From NCBI GenBank assembly GCA_004557285.1, contig SFEK01000064.1, positions 1 through 10,910 on the forward strand: a stretch of 10,910 nucleotides of DNA, written 5' to 3'. The notes below the pieces were generated by a model. It saw only the letters and a list, made by a program, of their open reading frames with translations. It ran no database searches and was not told the DNA's origin. A program made the position numbers and the translations under genes. Of the stretch, positions 1-6,125 are shown piece by piece; position 1 is the first letter of the stretch, and every line of letters begins with the position of its first letter. Source of the stretch: Bacteroidales bacterium (GTDB lineage: Bacteria > Bacteroidota > Bacteroidia > Bacteroidales > Bacteroidaceae).

Positions 1-276
1 CTTCTCTATCTGCTTTTTCTTGCGGTCAATACATTTACGGATGACTCCAGTAATTTTCTCATAAAAATTGTCATCCTGATTGTTTATCCACTGCTCAATC
101 ACAGTACGTGTTATCTCCTTGTCGTCGTCGTCAAACGCCACGAGTTCGCCAGTCTCCTGATTGGCACGGAGATGGATGTCGGTGAGAATGGTAGGCTCGA
201 CGTTAGTCGGAAACTTGTCGATAATCTTACTGATGGTACGCTCTACCTGTTGAAATGTCTGATCTGTTGTTTTCAT
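1..276 (-). CDS. Uncharacterised acidic Bacteroidales protein, N-terminal part (cut by the window edge)
   Basis: The minus strand is open from an ATG at 274-276 to the left edge, giving 92 codons without a stop; the C-terminus lies outside the window. The protein starts MKTTDQTFQQVERTISKI. It is hydrophilic, with an acidic patch (FDDDDKE, about residues 49-55), a conserved-looking segment with FPTNVEPT and IHLRAN (about residues 22-38), and a basic end (about residues 82-92). There is no signal peptide or membrane segment. It resembles small hypothetical proteins I recall from Bacteroides and Prevotella genomes, but I know no function and assign none. A well-matched minus-strand promoter lies 27-57 bp upstream, which supports a real gene and this start. 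It is divergent from the rseC-rnf operon and shares its control region. Confidence 0.75.
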   Translation of the reverse strand, partial: MKTTDQTFQQVERTISKIIDKFPTNVEPTILTDIHLRANQETGELVAFDDDDKEITRTVIEQWINNQDDNFYEKITGVIRKCIDRKKKQIEK

Positions 277-302
277 TGCCGATGTTTTTTGCGATTATGC
301 TG

Positions 303-333
303 CAAAAGTAGTAAAAAAATATGTTATTGCAAA
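303..333 (-). promoter_or_regulatory. Bacteroidetes-type promoter of the leftward hypothetical gene
   Basis: Read on the minus strand, TTTG (333-330) is followed after 19 bp by TACTTTTG (310-303). This matches the Bacteroidetes primary sigma consensus of a -33 TTTG and a -7 TAnnTTTG. Transcription would begin near 296, about 20 nt before the ATG at 276. The match is exact in both boxes; activity is inferred. Confidence 0.65.
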
Positions 334-343
334 CGATTACGAA

Positions 344-361
344 TGTTTTTTGCAAAAAACA
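344..361. repeat. 18-bp perfect palindrome in the divergent control region (candidate operator)
   Basis: TGTTTTTTGCAAAAAACA reads identically on both strands. Its centre (352/353) lies midway between the -33 box of the leftward promoter (330-333) and that of the rightward promoter (368-371). A dimeric regulator bound here could affect both transcription units. It could also be an intrinsically bent A/T-tract. No trans-acting factor is identified, and the operator role is inference. Confidence 0.45.
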
Positions 362-367
362 CCCTAT

Positions 368-402
368 TTTGTTGGTCAGTTCGAAAGATAGTAGTATTTT
401 TG
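368..402 (+). promoter_or_regulatory. Bacteroidetes-type promoter of the rseC-rnf operon
   Basis: The -7 box TATTTTTG at 395-402 matches TAnnTTTG exactly. Upstream there is TTTG at 368-371 (23 bp spacing) and an adjacent TTG at 372-374 (20 bp spacing, closer to the usual value). Transcription would start near 408-410, giving a leader of about 40 nt before the rseC ATG. No other promoter-like sequence was seen before rnfA, so this probably drives all seven genes. Confidence 0.6.
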
Positions 403-448
403 CATCACGAAAACAGTCAAAGATGACAAAAACGCCATCACTTAACAA

Positions 449-880
449 ATGGATGACAAGATAAAACATAACGGAATAGTGGAAAACATAGGTCAGGGAA
501 TCGTAAGAGTGCGCATTCTTCAGACCTCGGCATGCGCCCATTGCAAGGTGGCCTCACATTGCAATGCTGCGGAGGCTAAAGAGAAGATAATCGACGTAAG
601 GTGCGAAAAGGATAGCAATGGATATGAAGTGGGACAGAAGGTGACAATAGCTACCTCCAGCTCGGCCGTGGGGCGTGCGATGACCGTGGGTTTTGTACTG
701 CCTTTCATAGTGATGGTTGCATCACTGCTGTTGGTCCTCACCTTCACCGGCAATGAGCAGCTTGCCGCCCTCATGGCGGTTTTGGCCCTCATTCCTTATT
801 ATCTCTTAGTATACTTGTTGCGCCGACAACTATCCAAAGGAGTGGTTTTCACTATTGAAGACTCAAATGAAAATTATTAA
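449..880 (+). CDS. rseC: RseC/MucC family membrane protein, SoxR-reducing system associated
   Basis: This 143-residue protein matches the RseC/MucC family in length and layout. It has a soluble N-terminus with a cysteine cluster (C29, C32 and C38 in CAHCKVASHC, plus C52), then two membrane helices at about 77-99 and 104-125 separated by a short loop, and a short cytoplasmic tail. In Escherichia coli RseC works with the Rsx (Rnf-like) complex in reducing SoxR. No soxR is seen here, so a role in assembling or maintaining Rnf is the likelier reading. The cysteine pattern could bind a metal or iron-sulfur cluster, which is not shown by sequence alone. It leads the operon, ending 21 bp before rnfB. 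The start lies about 40 nt after the predicted transcription start; no strong Shine-Dalgarno is visible, as is usual in this phylum. Confidence 0.88.
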   Translation: MDDKIKHNGIVENIGQGIVRVRILQTSACAHCKVASHCNAAEAKEKIIDVRCEKDSNGYEVGQKVTIATSSSAVGRAMTVGFVLPFIVMVASLLLVLTFTGNEQLAALMAVLALIPYYLLVYLLRRQLSKGVVFTIEDSNENY

Positions 881-901
881 TAAAACATATCAAAAAGTAA
901 T

Positions 902-1780
902 ATGAATTTTATCGTTATCGCAGTTATTGTACTTGGAGCCATTGGCCTGGTGGCGGCAGCCGTACTCTACCTCTGCTCCAAAAAGTTTGCTGTGAAGGAA
1001 GACCCGCGCATTGCGCAGGTGGCGGCATTGTTGCCGCAAGCCAATTGTGGCGGATGCGGATTTCCAGGATGCTCTGGACTCGCTGATGCTCTCGTGAAAG
1101 GCGCCGACGCCGGAAACCTCGAAGGACTTAGTTGTCCAGTGGGTGGACATGACGTCATGGACAAAGTGTCTGACCTGCTCGGCATGGCTATTGCCAACAC
1201 AGAGGCAAAGATTGCCGTGGTGAGATGTAACGGCACGTGTGAAAACCGTCCGAAGACTGCTGAGTATTCAGGACTTCGTACCTGTGCTGCCATGCACTCT
1301 TGTGGTGCCGGTGAGTCGGCATGCGGATTCGGATGCCTCGGATGCGGCGACTGCATCGCTGTCTGCTCGCTCGACGCCATCCACATCAATCCCGAAACCG
1401 GCATCGCCGAGGTCGACGAGGACAAGTGTGGAGGTTGCGGTGCCTGCTCAAGGGTTTGTCCGCGTCACGTCATCGAAATCAGAAAGAAAGGACCTAAGGG
1501 ACGACGCGTGTATGTCAGCTGCGTCAACCAAGACAAGGGACCTGCCGCCAAGGCAGCATGCAGCGTGGCATGTATTGGCTGCGGAAAGTGTGAGAAAGAG
1601 TGTCCGTTTGGAGCCATCACCATGAACGGCAGTCTTGCATACATCGACAACGAGAAGTGTCGAGTATGCCGCAAGTGTGAGAAAGTGTGTCCGCAGAAGG
1701 CCATCGTGGCAGTGAACTTCCCGGCGCCGAAACCGAAACCCGAAAACCAAAACAACAGCAATGAAGATAAGAACATTTAG
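902..1780 (+). CDS. rnfB: Rnf electron transport complex subunit B (multi-cluster ferredoxin subunit)
   Basis: RnfB accepts or donates electrons at the ferredoxin side of the Rnf complex. The 292-residue protein begins with one membrane anchor (about 3-24). Next is the RnfB-type cluster motif NCGGCGFPGC (C49, C52, C57, completed by C78 in LSCPVGG). After a further cysteine-bearing stretch (C109, C113, C128, C134, C141) come four CxxCxxCxxxC ferredoxin motifs: C145-C155, C176-C186, C224-C234 and C253-C263. It ends in a Pro/Lys/Asn-rich tail. At 28 cysteines it is much larger than E. coli RsxB (about 190 residues, two ferredoxin motifs) and resembles the long RnfB of anaerobes. Its 3' end overlaps rnfC by 20 bp in another frame, suggesting translational coupling. 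The assignment is secure from motifs and operon order. Confidence 0.97.
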   Translation: MNFIVIAVIVLGAIGLVAAAVLYLCSKKFAVKEDPRIAQVAALLPQANCGGCGFPGCSGLADALVKGADAGNLEGLSCPVGGHDVMDKVSDLLGMAIANTEAKIAVVRCNGTCENRPKTAEYSGLRTCAAMHSCGAGESACGFGCLGCGDCIAVCSLDAIHINPETGIAEVDEDKCGGCGACSRVCPRHVIEIRKKGPKGRRVYVSCVNQDKGPAAKAACSVACIGCGKCEKECPFGAITMNGSLAYIDNEKCRVCRKCEKVCPQKAIVAVNFPAPKPKPENQNNSNEDKNI

Positions 1781-3113
1781 AATAGGCGGTATACATCCGG
1801 AGGAGAACAAACTCTCGGCAGAAGTGGCCACAGTGGTGGCACCACTGCCCAAACAGGCCGTCTTCCCATTGTCGCAGCATATAGGAGCACCGGCAAAACC
1901 TGTAGTGAAGCGTGGTGACAAGGTGAAGGTGGGAACACTCATAGCCGAGGCGGGAGGATTTGTCTCTGCTCCCATCTATTCATCCGTGTCTGGAACAGTA
2001 GCAAAGATTGACTCTGCATTCGACGCCACCGGATACCGCAAACCCGTAATTATTATTAATGTAGAGGGCGACGAGTGGGAGGACACCATCGACCGCAGCA
2101 AGACGCTTGAAACCCTTAAGGAACATCCTGAGCTCACTCCCGAGGAAATAGTGGAGCGGATAAAGGTGGCTGGTGTCACAGGTATGGGTGGCGCCGGATT
2201 CCCTACATTCATAAAACTCTGTCCGCCACCGGGAGCAAAGGCTGAGTGTGTGATTATCAACGCAGTGGAGTGTGAACCTTATATCACCTCCGACTATCGC
2301 TTGATGATGGAACATGCCGACGAGATACTCGTGGGACTCAACCTCCTGATGAAGGCCGCAAAGGTGGAAAAAGGATATATCGGCATTGAGACCAACAAGC
2401 CGGAGGCCATACGCCTGCTGAGCGAAAAGACCGCCTCTGACCCACGCATAGAAGTGGTGCCGCTGAAGCAACGCTATCCGCAGGGAGGCGAGAAGCAACT
2501 CGTGGATGCTGTAATCCGCCGACAGGTGCCCGCACCGCCAGCCATTCCTGTAAACGTTGGCGCCATAGTGCAGAACGTGGGAACGGCATTCGCGGTCTAC
2601 GAGGCTGTGATGAAGCGTAAGCCCTTGTTTGAACGTTACACCACCGTAACAGGTAAAAAACTGAAGAGCCCGGGCAACTTCCTCGTGCGCATGGGCACAC
2701 CGATGAAAGACCTCATCGAACTCTGTGGCGGCATGCCCGAAGGCGACAACAAACTGCTCGCTGGTGGACCGATGATGGGCAAGGCCCTCACCACCGACGA
2801 AGTGCCAGTATGCAAGGGAACCAACAGTGTGACCATCATCAGCGGCGACGAGGCCCGACGCAAGCCTGCCGACCCTTGCATCCGCTGCGGAAAGTGTGTC
2901 AACGTATGCCCAATGGGTCTCGAGCCTTATCTCCTCGCCACTTGTTCCGCCAAGAAGATGTGGGAAAAGGTGGAGGCAGAGGACATCACATCGTGCATAG
3001 AGTGCGGCTCGTGCCAGTTCACATGTCCGTCACACCGTCCGATACTCGACAATATACGCTTCGGAAAGCAGACCGTAATGGGAATCATACGTGCCAGAGC
3101 TGCGAAAAAATAG
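1761..3113 (+). CDS. rnfC: Rnf complex subunit C (NADH/FMN-binding, peripheral)
   Basis: RnfC is the peripheral subunit where NAD+/NADH reacts, related to the 51-kDa (NuoF) subunit of complex I and to NqrA. The 450-residue protein opens with RIGGIHPEENK, typical of RnfC. A barrel-sandwich (biotinyl-like) segment follows at about 45-83, then the glycine-rich FMN/NADH region (GMGGAGFPTF, 141-150), ECEPYITSDYR (170-180) and QRYPQGGEKQL (237-247), with an SLBB-like region after it. Near the C-terminus are two ferredoxin motifs: C373/C376/C379/C383 and C412/C415/C418/C422. It lacks the long repetitive extension of E. coli RsxC (about 740 residues), as is normal in anaerobes. The ATG lies inside the rnfB reading region; the conserved N-terminal motif supports this start. 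No membrane helix is seen. Confidence 0.97.
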   Translation: MKIRTFRIGGIHPEENKLSAEVATVVAPLPKQAVFPLSQHIGAPAKPVVKRGDKVKVGTLIAEAGGFVSAPIYSSVSGTVAKIDSAFDATGYRKPVIIINVEGDEWEDTIDRSKTLETLKEHPELTPEEIVERIKVAGVTGMGGAGFPTFIKLCPPPGAKAECVIINAVECEPYITSDYRLMMEHADEILVGLNLLMKAAKVEKGYIGIETNKPEAIRLLSEKTASDPRIEVVPLKQRYPQGGEKQLVDAVIRRQVPAPPAIPVNVGAIVQNVGTAFAVYEAVMKRKPLFERYTTVTGKKLKSPGNFLVRMGTPMKDLIELCGGMPEGDNKLLAGGPMMGKALTTDEVPVCKGTNSVTIISGDEARRKPADPCIRCGKCVNVCPMGLEPYLLATCSAKKMWEKVEAEDITSCIECGSCQFTCPSHRPILDNIRFGKQTVMGIIRARAAKK

Positions 3114-3142
3114 TTTCAAATACCGTAATTTCAAGTTCATAA

Positions 3143-4138
3143 ATGAAAAAAATGATAGTTTCATTGTCGCCACATGCCCATGGCACCGACTCTGTGGAGC
3201 GCAACATGTATGGAGTGGTCATAGCACTTCTTCCCGCACTGCTCGTGTCGTTCTTCTATTTCGGCATCGGCTCGGCAATAGTTTGTGCCACTAGCGTGGC
3301 AGCCTGCGTCTTCTTTGAGTGGGCTATAAACAAATATCTTATGAAAAACAGCCGTACTACCGTTTGTGACGGCTCGGCTGTGGTAACAGGCCTTCTTCTC
3401 GGCTTCAACCTTCCATCCAATCTCCCTGTTTGGATTATCATACTCGGAGCCCTTGTGGCAGTGGGTATCGGCAAGATGACCTTTGGCGGATTGGGCAGTA
3501 ACCTCTTCAATCCCGCACTCGTGGGACGTTGTTTTCTCTTGGTCAGCTTCCCCGCCCAGATGACCTCATGGCCACAGGCCGGACAGCTCACCTCGTATCT
3601 CGACGCCGAGACAGGAGCCACACCTCTGTCGGTCATGAAGTGGGCTATAAAGAGCGGCGACCCTTCAGTGCTCCAGCAGCTGCCCGACTCATGGCATCTC
3701 TTCATCGGACATACCGTCGAAGGAGCTGGCTCGCTTGGTGAGGTTTGCGCCTTGGCGCTGCTTCTTGGACTCGCCTTCATGCTTTGGCGCAAGATCATTA
3801 CATGGCACACTCCGGTGAGCATCATCCTTACCGTCTTTGTGCTCAGCGGACTGCTCCACCTTTCCAGTCCAGTATATGCCGACCCGTTTGCCGTCATCTT
3901 CAGTGGAGGCTTGATGCTTGGAGCCATCTTCATGGCCACCGACTACGTCACCTCTCCAATGTGCAGCCGTGGACAGTTGGTATACGGAGTGGGCATCGGT
4001 GTGCTTACAGTGGTGATACGTAACTGGGGCGCATATCCTGAGGGAATGTCGTTCGCCATACTTATCATGAACGCCTTCACACCGCTTATCAACACATACA
4101 TCAAACCAAAACGTTTCGGGGAGGTAGTAAAGAAATGA
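3143..4138 (+). CDS. rnfD: Rnf complex subunit D (membrane flavoprotein)
   Basis: RnfD is an integral membrane subunit of the NqrB/RnfD family that carries covalently bound FMN and takes part in ion translocation. This 331-residue protein has many hydrophobic helices. It shows the family landmarks SPHAHGTDSV (9-18), CDGSAVVTGLLLG (75-87), NLFNPALVGR (120-129) and FMATDYVTSP (263-272). The motif TGATPLS (157-163) places the expected phosphoester-linked FMN on T160. It starts 29 bp after rnfC and overlaps rnfG by 4 bp (ATGA). A second ATG three codons in is possible; the first is chosen because it gives the standard N-terminus. The family assignment is firm; the FMN attachment is inferred by homology. 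Confidence 0.96.
   Translation: MKKMIVSLSPHAHGTDSVERNMYGVVIALLPALLVSFFYFGIGSAIVCATSVAACVFFEWAINKYLMKNSRTTVCDGSAVVTGLLLGFNLPSNLPVWIIILGALVAVGIGKMTFGGLGSNLFNPALVGRCFLLVSFPAQMTSWPQAGQLTSYLDAETGATPLSVMKWAIKSGDPSVLQQLPDSWHLFIGHTVEGAGSLGEVCALALLLGLAFMLWRKIITWHTPVSIILTVFVLSGLLHLSSPVYADPFAVIFSGGLMLGAIFMATDYVTSPMCSRGQLVYGVGIGVLTVVIRNWGAYPEGMSFAILIMNAFTPLINTYIKPKRFGEVVKK
4118..4124 (+). promoter_or_regulatory. Possible Shine-Dalgarno for rnfG inside the end of rnfD
   Basis: GGGGAGG lies 10 bp before the rnfG ATG, within the last codons of rnfD. It is the most Shine-Dalgarno-like sequence noticed in the operon, in a phylum that mostly does without one. It is also simply codons for Phe-Gly-Glu-Val, so its use is uncertain. 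Together with the ATGA overlap it fits coupled translation of rnfD and rnfG. Confidence 0.35.
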
Positions 4139-4773
4139 AAAAGCTGGAATCTACATTAGTGAATATGGTGGCGGTGCTCGTAGGAGTGGCCATCATTACA
4201 GGAGCGCTTCTCGCATGGGTTAACCACGTGACCGAAGCCCCCATAAAGGCACAGGACGAGATAGCTCTCGCCAACGGTATCAAGGAGGTGATGGGAACCG
4301 ACAACCTCAAGGTCACTGCCGACGACGAACTGAAGCAGACCTTCGACGGCAAGGAGCTGACCTTCGTGGTACACAAGACCGCCACAGCCGACGGCAAGTT
4401 CCTTGGAGCCGCCGTGGAAAGCACCACGTTAGGCTTTGGAGGCGACCTGAAAGTGCTCGTGGGATTCGACGCAGAAGGAAAGGTGCTCGGCTACACAATA
4501 CTGCAGGCAGCTGAGACACCGGGACTCGGTGCAAAGGCCGACAAGTGGTTCCAAAAAGACGGAAAAGGCTCTATTGTGGGCAAAACACCGTCGACACCGC
4601 TTGCCGTAAACAAGGACGGTGGCGACATAGACGCCATCACAGCCTCCACCATCACCTCCCGCGCCTTCCTCAAGGCTGTCAACCAGGCTTATCAGGTGTA
4701 TGCCGGACAGGACAATGCCCAAGACACCGACGCTTCCTCAGGCGCAAGTCAGCAGGCAAGTAAAGTGAATTAG
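4135..4773 (+). CDS. rnfG: Rnf complex subunit G (covalent FMN-binding protein)
   Basis: RnfG (NqrC/RnfG family) is anchored by one N-terminal helix and exposes an FMN-binding domain on the outer face of the membrane. The 212-residue protein has its helix at about 10-30. The flavin domain contains ETPGLGAKAD (127-136) and the covalent FMN motif in DAITASTITS (166-175), where T172 is the expected attachment residue. The core TAST replaces the textbook SGAT but keeps the critical threonine. The last 20 or so residues are polar and low in complexity (Gln, Ala, Ser, Asp) and look disordered. Translation probably couples to rnfD through the 4-bp overlap. Function follows from motif and operon position. 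Confidence 0.95.
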   Translation: MKKLESTLVNMVAVLVGVAIITGALLAWVNHVTEAPIKAQDEIALANGIKEVMGTDNLKVTADDELKQTFDGKELTFVVHKTATADGKFLGAAVESTTLGFGGDLKVLVGFDAEGKVLGYTILQAAETPGLGAKADKWFQKDGKGSIVGKTPSTPLAVNKDGGDIDAITASTITSRAFLKAVNQAYQVYAGQDNAQDTDASSGASQQASKVN

Positions 4774-4805
4774 GGCAAATGTGAAACTTAAAATATTTCG
4801 ATATT

Positions 4806-5384
4806 ATGTTAAAGATACTTTTAAATGGCATCATCAAGGAGAACCCGACGTTTGTGCTTCTCCTCGGAATGTGCCCTACGCTTGCCACCACCACCTCGGC
4901 GATGAACGGCTTGTCGATGGGGCTTGCCACGATGTTTGTGCTCATCTGCTCCAACATCGTAATATCAATGATAAAGAACCTCACGCCTGACAAGGTGCGT
5001 ATACCGGTTTTTGTAGTGGTCATCGCATCGTTTGTCACCATCTTGCAGATGTGTCTGAAGGCATATCTGCCCGAAATCAACAAGTCGCTCGGTCTCTTCA
5101 TCCCGCTCATCGTGGTCAACTGCATCATCCTCGGACGTGCAGAGGCCTTTGCTTGCAAGAACGGTCCTGTGGCAAGCCTGTTCGACGGCATCGGTATCGG
5201 ACTCGGCTTCACCCTCGGCCTCACTTTGCTTGGCACCGTGCGTGAGCTGTTCGGTGCAGGCTCAGTGTTCGGCATCACCCTTTTGCCCGAGACCTACAAC
5301 GTGCTGTTGTTCATCCTGCCTCCGGGAGCTTTTATCTCCCTTGGCTATCTCATCGCAATCATCAACAAACTAAAGAAGGCATAG
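4806..5384 (+). CDS. rnfE: Rnf complex subunit E (membrane subunit)
   Basis: RnfE belongs to the RnfA/RnfE/NqrD/NqrE family of six-helix membrane proteins. The 192-residue product has the landmarks ENPTFVLLLGMCPTLA (12-27) and VNCIILGRAEAFA (104-116). Cysteines C23 and C106 lie where the family supplies two ligands to the iron-sulfur cluster buried at the RnfA-RnfE interface; RnfA provides the other two. Electrons cross the membrane at this site. The gene starts 32 bp after rnfG and ends 4 bp before rnfA. An upstream ATG at 4781 is in another frame and is not used. RnfE is told from RnfA by its closer match to the RsxE/NqrD branch and by its place in the operon. Confidence 0.95.
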   Translation: MLKILLNGIIKENPTFVLLLGMCPTLATTTSAMNGLSMGLATMFVLICSNIVISMIKNLTPDKVRIPVFVVVIASFVTILQMCLKAYLPEINKSLGLFIPLIVVNCIILGRAEAFACKNGPVASLFDGIGIGLGFTLGLTLLGTVRELFGAGSVFGITLLPETYNVLLFILPPGAFISLGYLIAIINKLKKA

Positions 5385-5388
5385 AGTT

Positions 5389-5991
5389 ATGGAATATATA
5401 CTGATATTCATCTCCGCGATATTCGTCAATAATATCGTACTGTCGCAGTTCCTCGGCATCTGTCCGTTCCTCGGCGTGTCGAAAAAGGTAAACACCGCGC
5501 TTGGCATGAGTGCAGCCGTGGCTTTTGTCATGACACTTGCCACCATAGTCACCTATCTCATTCAGAAGTCAGTGCTCGACCCCTTCGGCCTGCAGTATCT
5601 TCAGACCATCGCCTTCATCCTCGTCATCGCCGCCCTTGTGCAGATGGTAGAGATAGTAATGAAAAAGGTGTCGCCGGCACTCTATCAGGCTCTCGGTATC
5701 TTCCTGCCTCTTATCACCACCAACTGTGCAGTGCTTGGCGTGGCGATATTGGTAATACAGAAAGACTTCACACTTTTGGAAAGCGTGGTATACGCCTTCT
5801 CCACTGCCATAGGCTTCGGACTTGCTCTCACCGTCTTTGCCGGACTACGCGAGCAACTCGAACTTGCCAACGTGCCAAAAGGCATGCAGGGCGTTGCCAT
5901 CACCATGATTACAGCAGGACTTCTAAGCCTCGCATTCATGGGCTTCTCAGGTGTAGATGGCGGTTTGAAAGTGGTGTTTGGGATAGAGTAA
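5389..5991 (+). CDS. rnfA: Rnf complex subunit A (membrane subunit)
   Basis: RnfA is the pseudo-symmetric partner of RnfE. The 200-residue, highly hydrophobic protein begins MEYILIFISAIFVNNIVLSQ, a hallmark of RnfA/RsxA. It carries GICPFLGVSKK (23-33) and ITTNCAVLGVAI (109-120); C25 and C113 are the expected ligands of the shared iron-sulfur site. Length and motifs agree with E. coli RsxA (about 193 residues). It is the last gene of the operon: 4 bp separate it from rnfE, and an intrinsic terminator begins 32 bp after its stop. Confidence 0.96.
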   Translation: MEYILIFISAIFVNNIVLSQFLGICPFLGVSKKVNTALGMSAAVAFVMTLATIVTYLIQKSVLDPFGLQYLQTIAFILVIAALVQMVEIVMKKVSPALYQALGIFLPLITTNCAVLGVAILVIQKDFTLLESVVYAFSTAIGFGLALTVFAGLREQLELANVPKGMQGVAITMITAGLLSLAFMGFSGVDGGLKVVFGIE

Positions 5992-6023
5992 TGAGAACTT
6001 AATGTTTAAAAATAGTAAAAAAG

Positions 6024-6057
6024 GTGGCGTCAGATGAAAATCTACGTCACTTTTTTT
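6024..6057 (+). terminator. Intrinsic terminator of the rseC-rnf operon
   Basis: The left arm GTGGCGTCAGAT (6024-6035) pairs with ATCTACGTCAC (6040-6050) with one G-T wobble and one bulged C, closing a four-base loop. A run of seven T follows (6051-6057). An A-run upstream (6017-6022) can pair with that T-run, so it may also work on the other strand. It marks the end of the rnf unit. Confidence 0.85.
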
Positions 6058-6087
6058 GTCATATATCAAAAAATATTGCTATCTTTG
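6055..6087 (+). promoter_or_regulatory. Bacteroidetes-type promoter of galE
   Basis: TTTG (6055-6058) is followed after 21 bp by TATCTTTG (6080-6087), an exact TAnnTTTG. Transcription would start near 6094, leaving a leader of about 30 nt before the galE ATG. The -33 box lies in the T-tract of the rnf terminator, so the two signals share bases. Confidence 0.65.
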
Positions 6088-6125
6088 CCCCGCTATTCAT
6101 TAATTAAATAACGTAATACAGAATT

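Noticed and set aside
423..464. Possible 13-codon leader peptide starting at ATG 423 and overlapping the rseC start
   Set aside because: It has no ribosome binding site, no run of regulatory codons and no associated attenuator hairpin; a chance short frame is more likely.
172..541. Open frames on both strands across the divergent intergenic region
   Set aside because: They run through two consensus promoters, have Cys/Phe-rich composition with no recognisable motif, and overlap the supported rseC and leftward genes.
967..1975. Long minus-strand frames opposite rnfB and rnfC (up to 175 codons)
   Set aside because: Shadows caused by codon bias in the rnf genes; the plus-strand products carry all the family motifs.
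3256..3939. 227-codon minus-strand frame opposite rnfD
   Set aside because: Shadow of rnfD; biased composition and no recognisable domain.
4792..4805. Small hairpin AATAT-TTCG-ATATT ending directly at the rnfE start codon
   Set aside because: Only five A-T pairs and the UUCG loop lacks its usual C-G closing pair, so it is unlikely to be stable; the local A/T-richness explains it.
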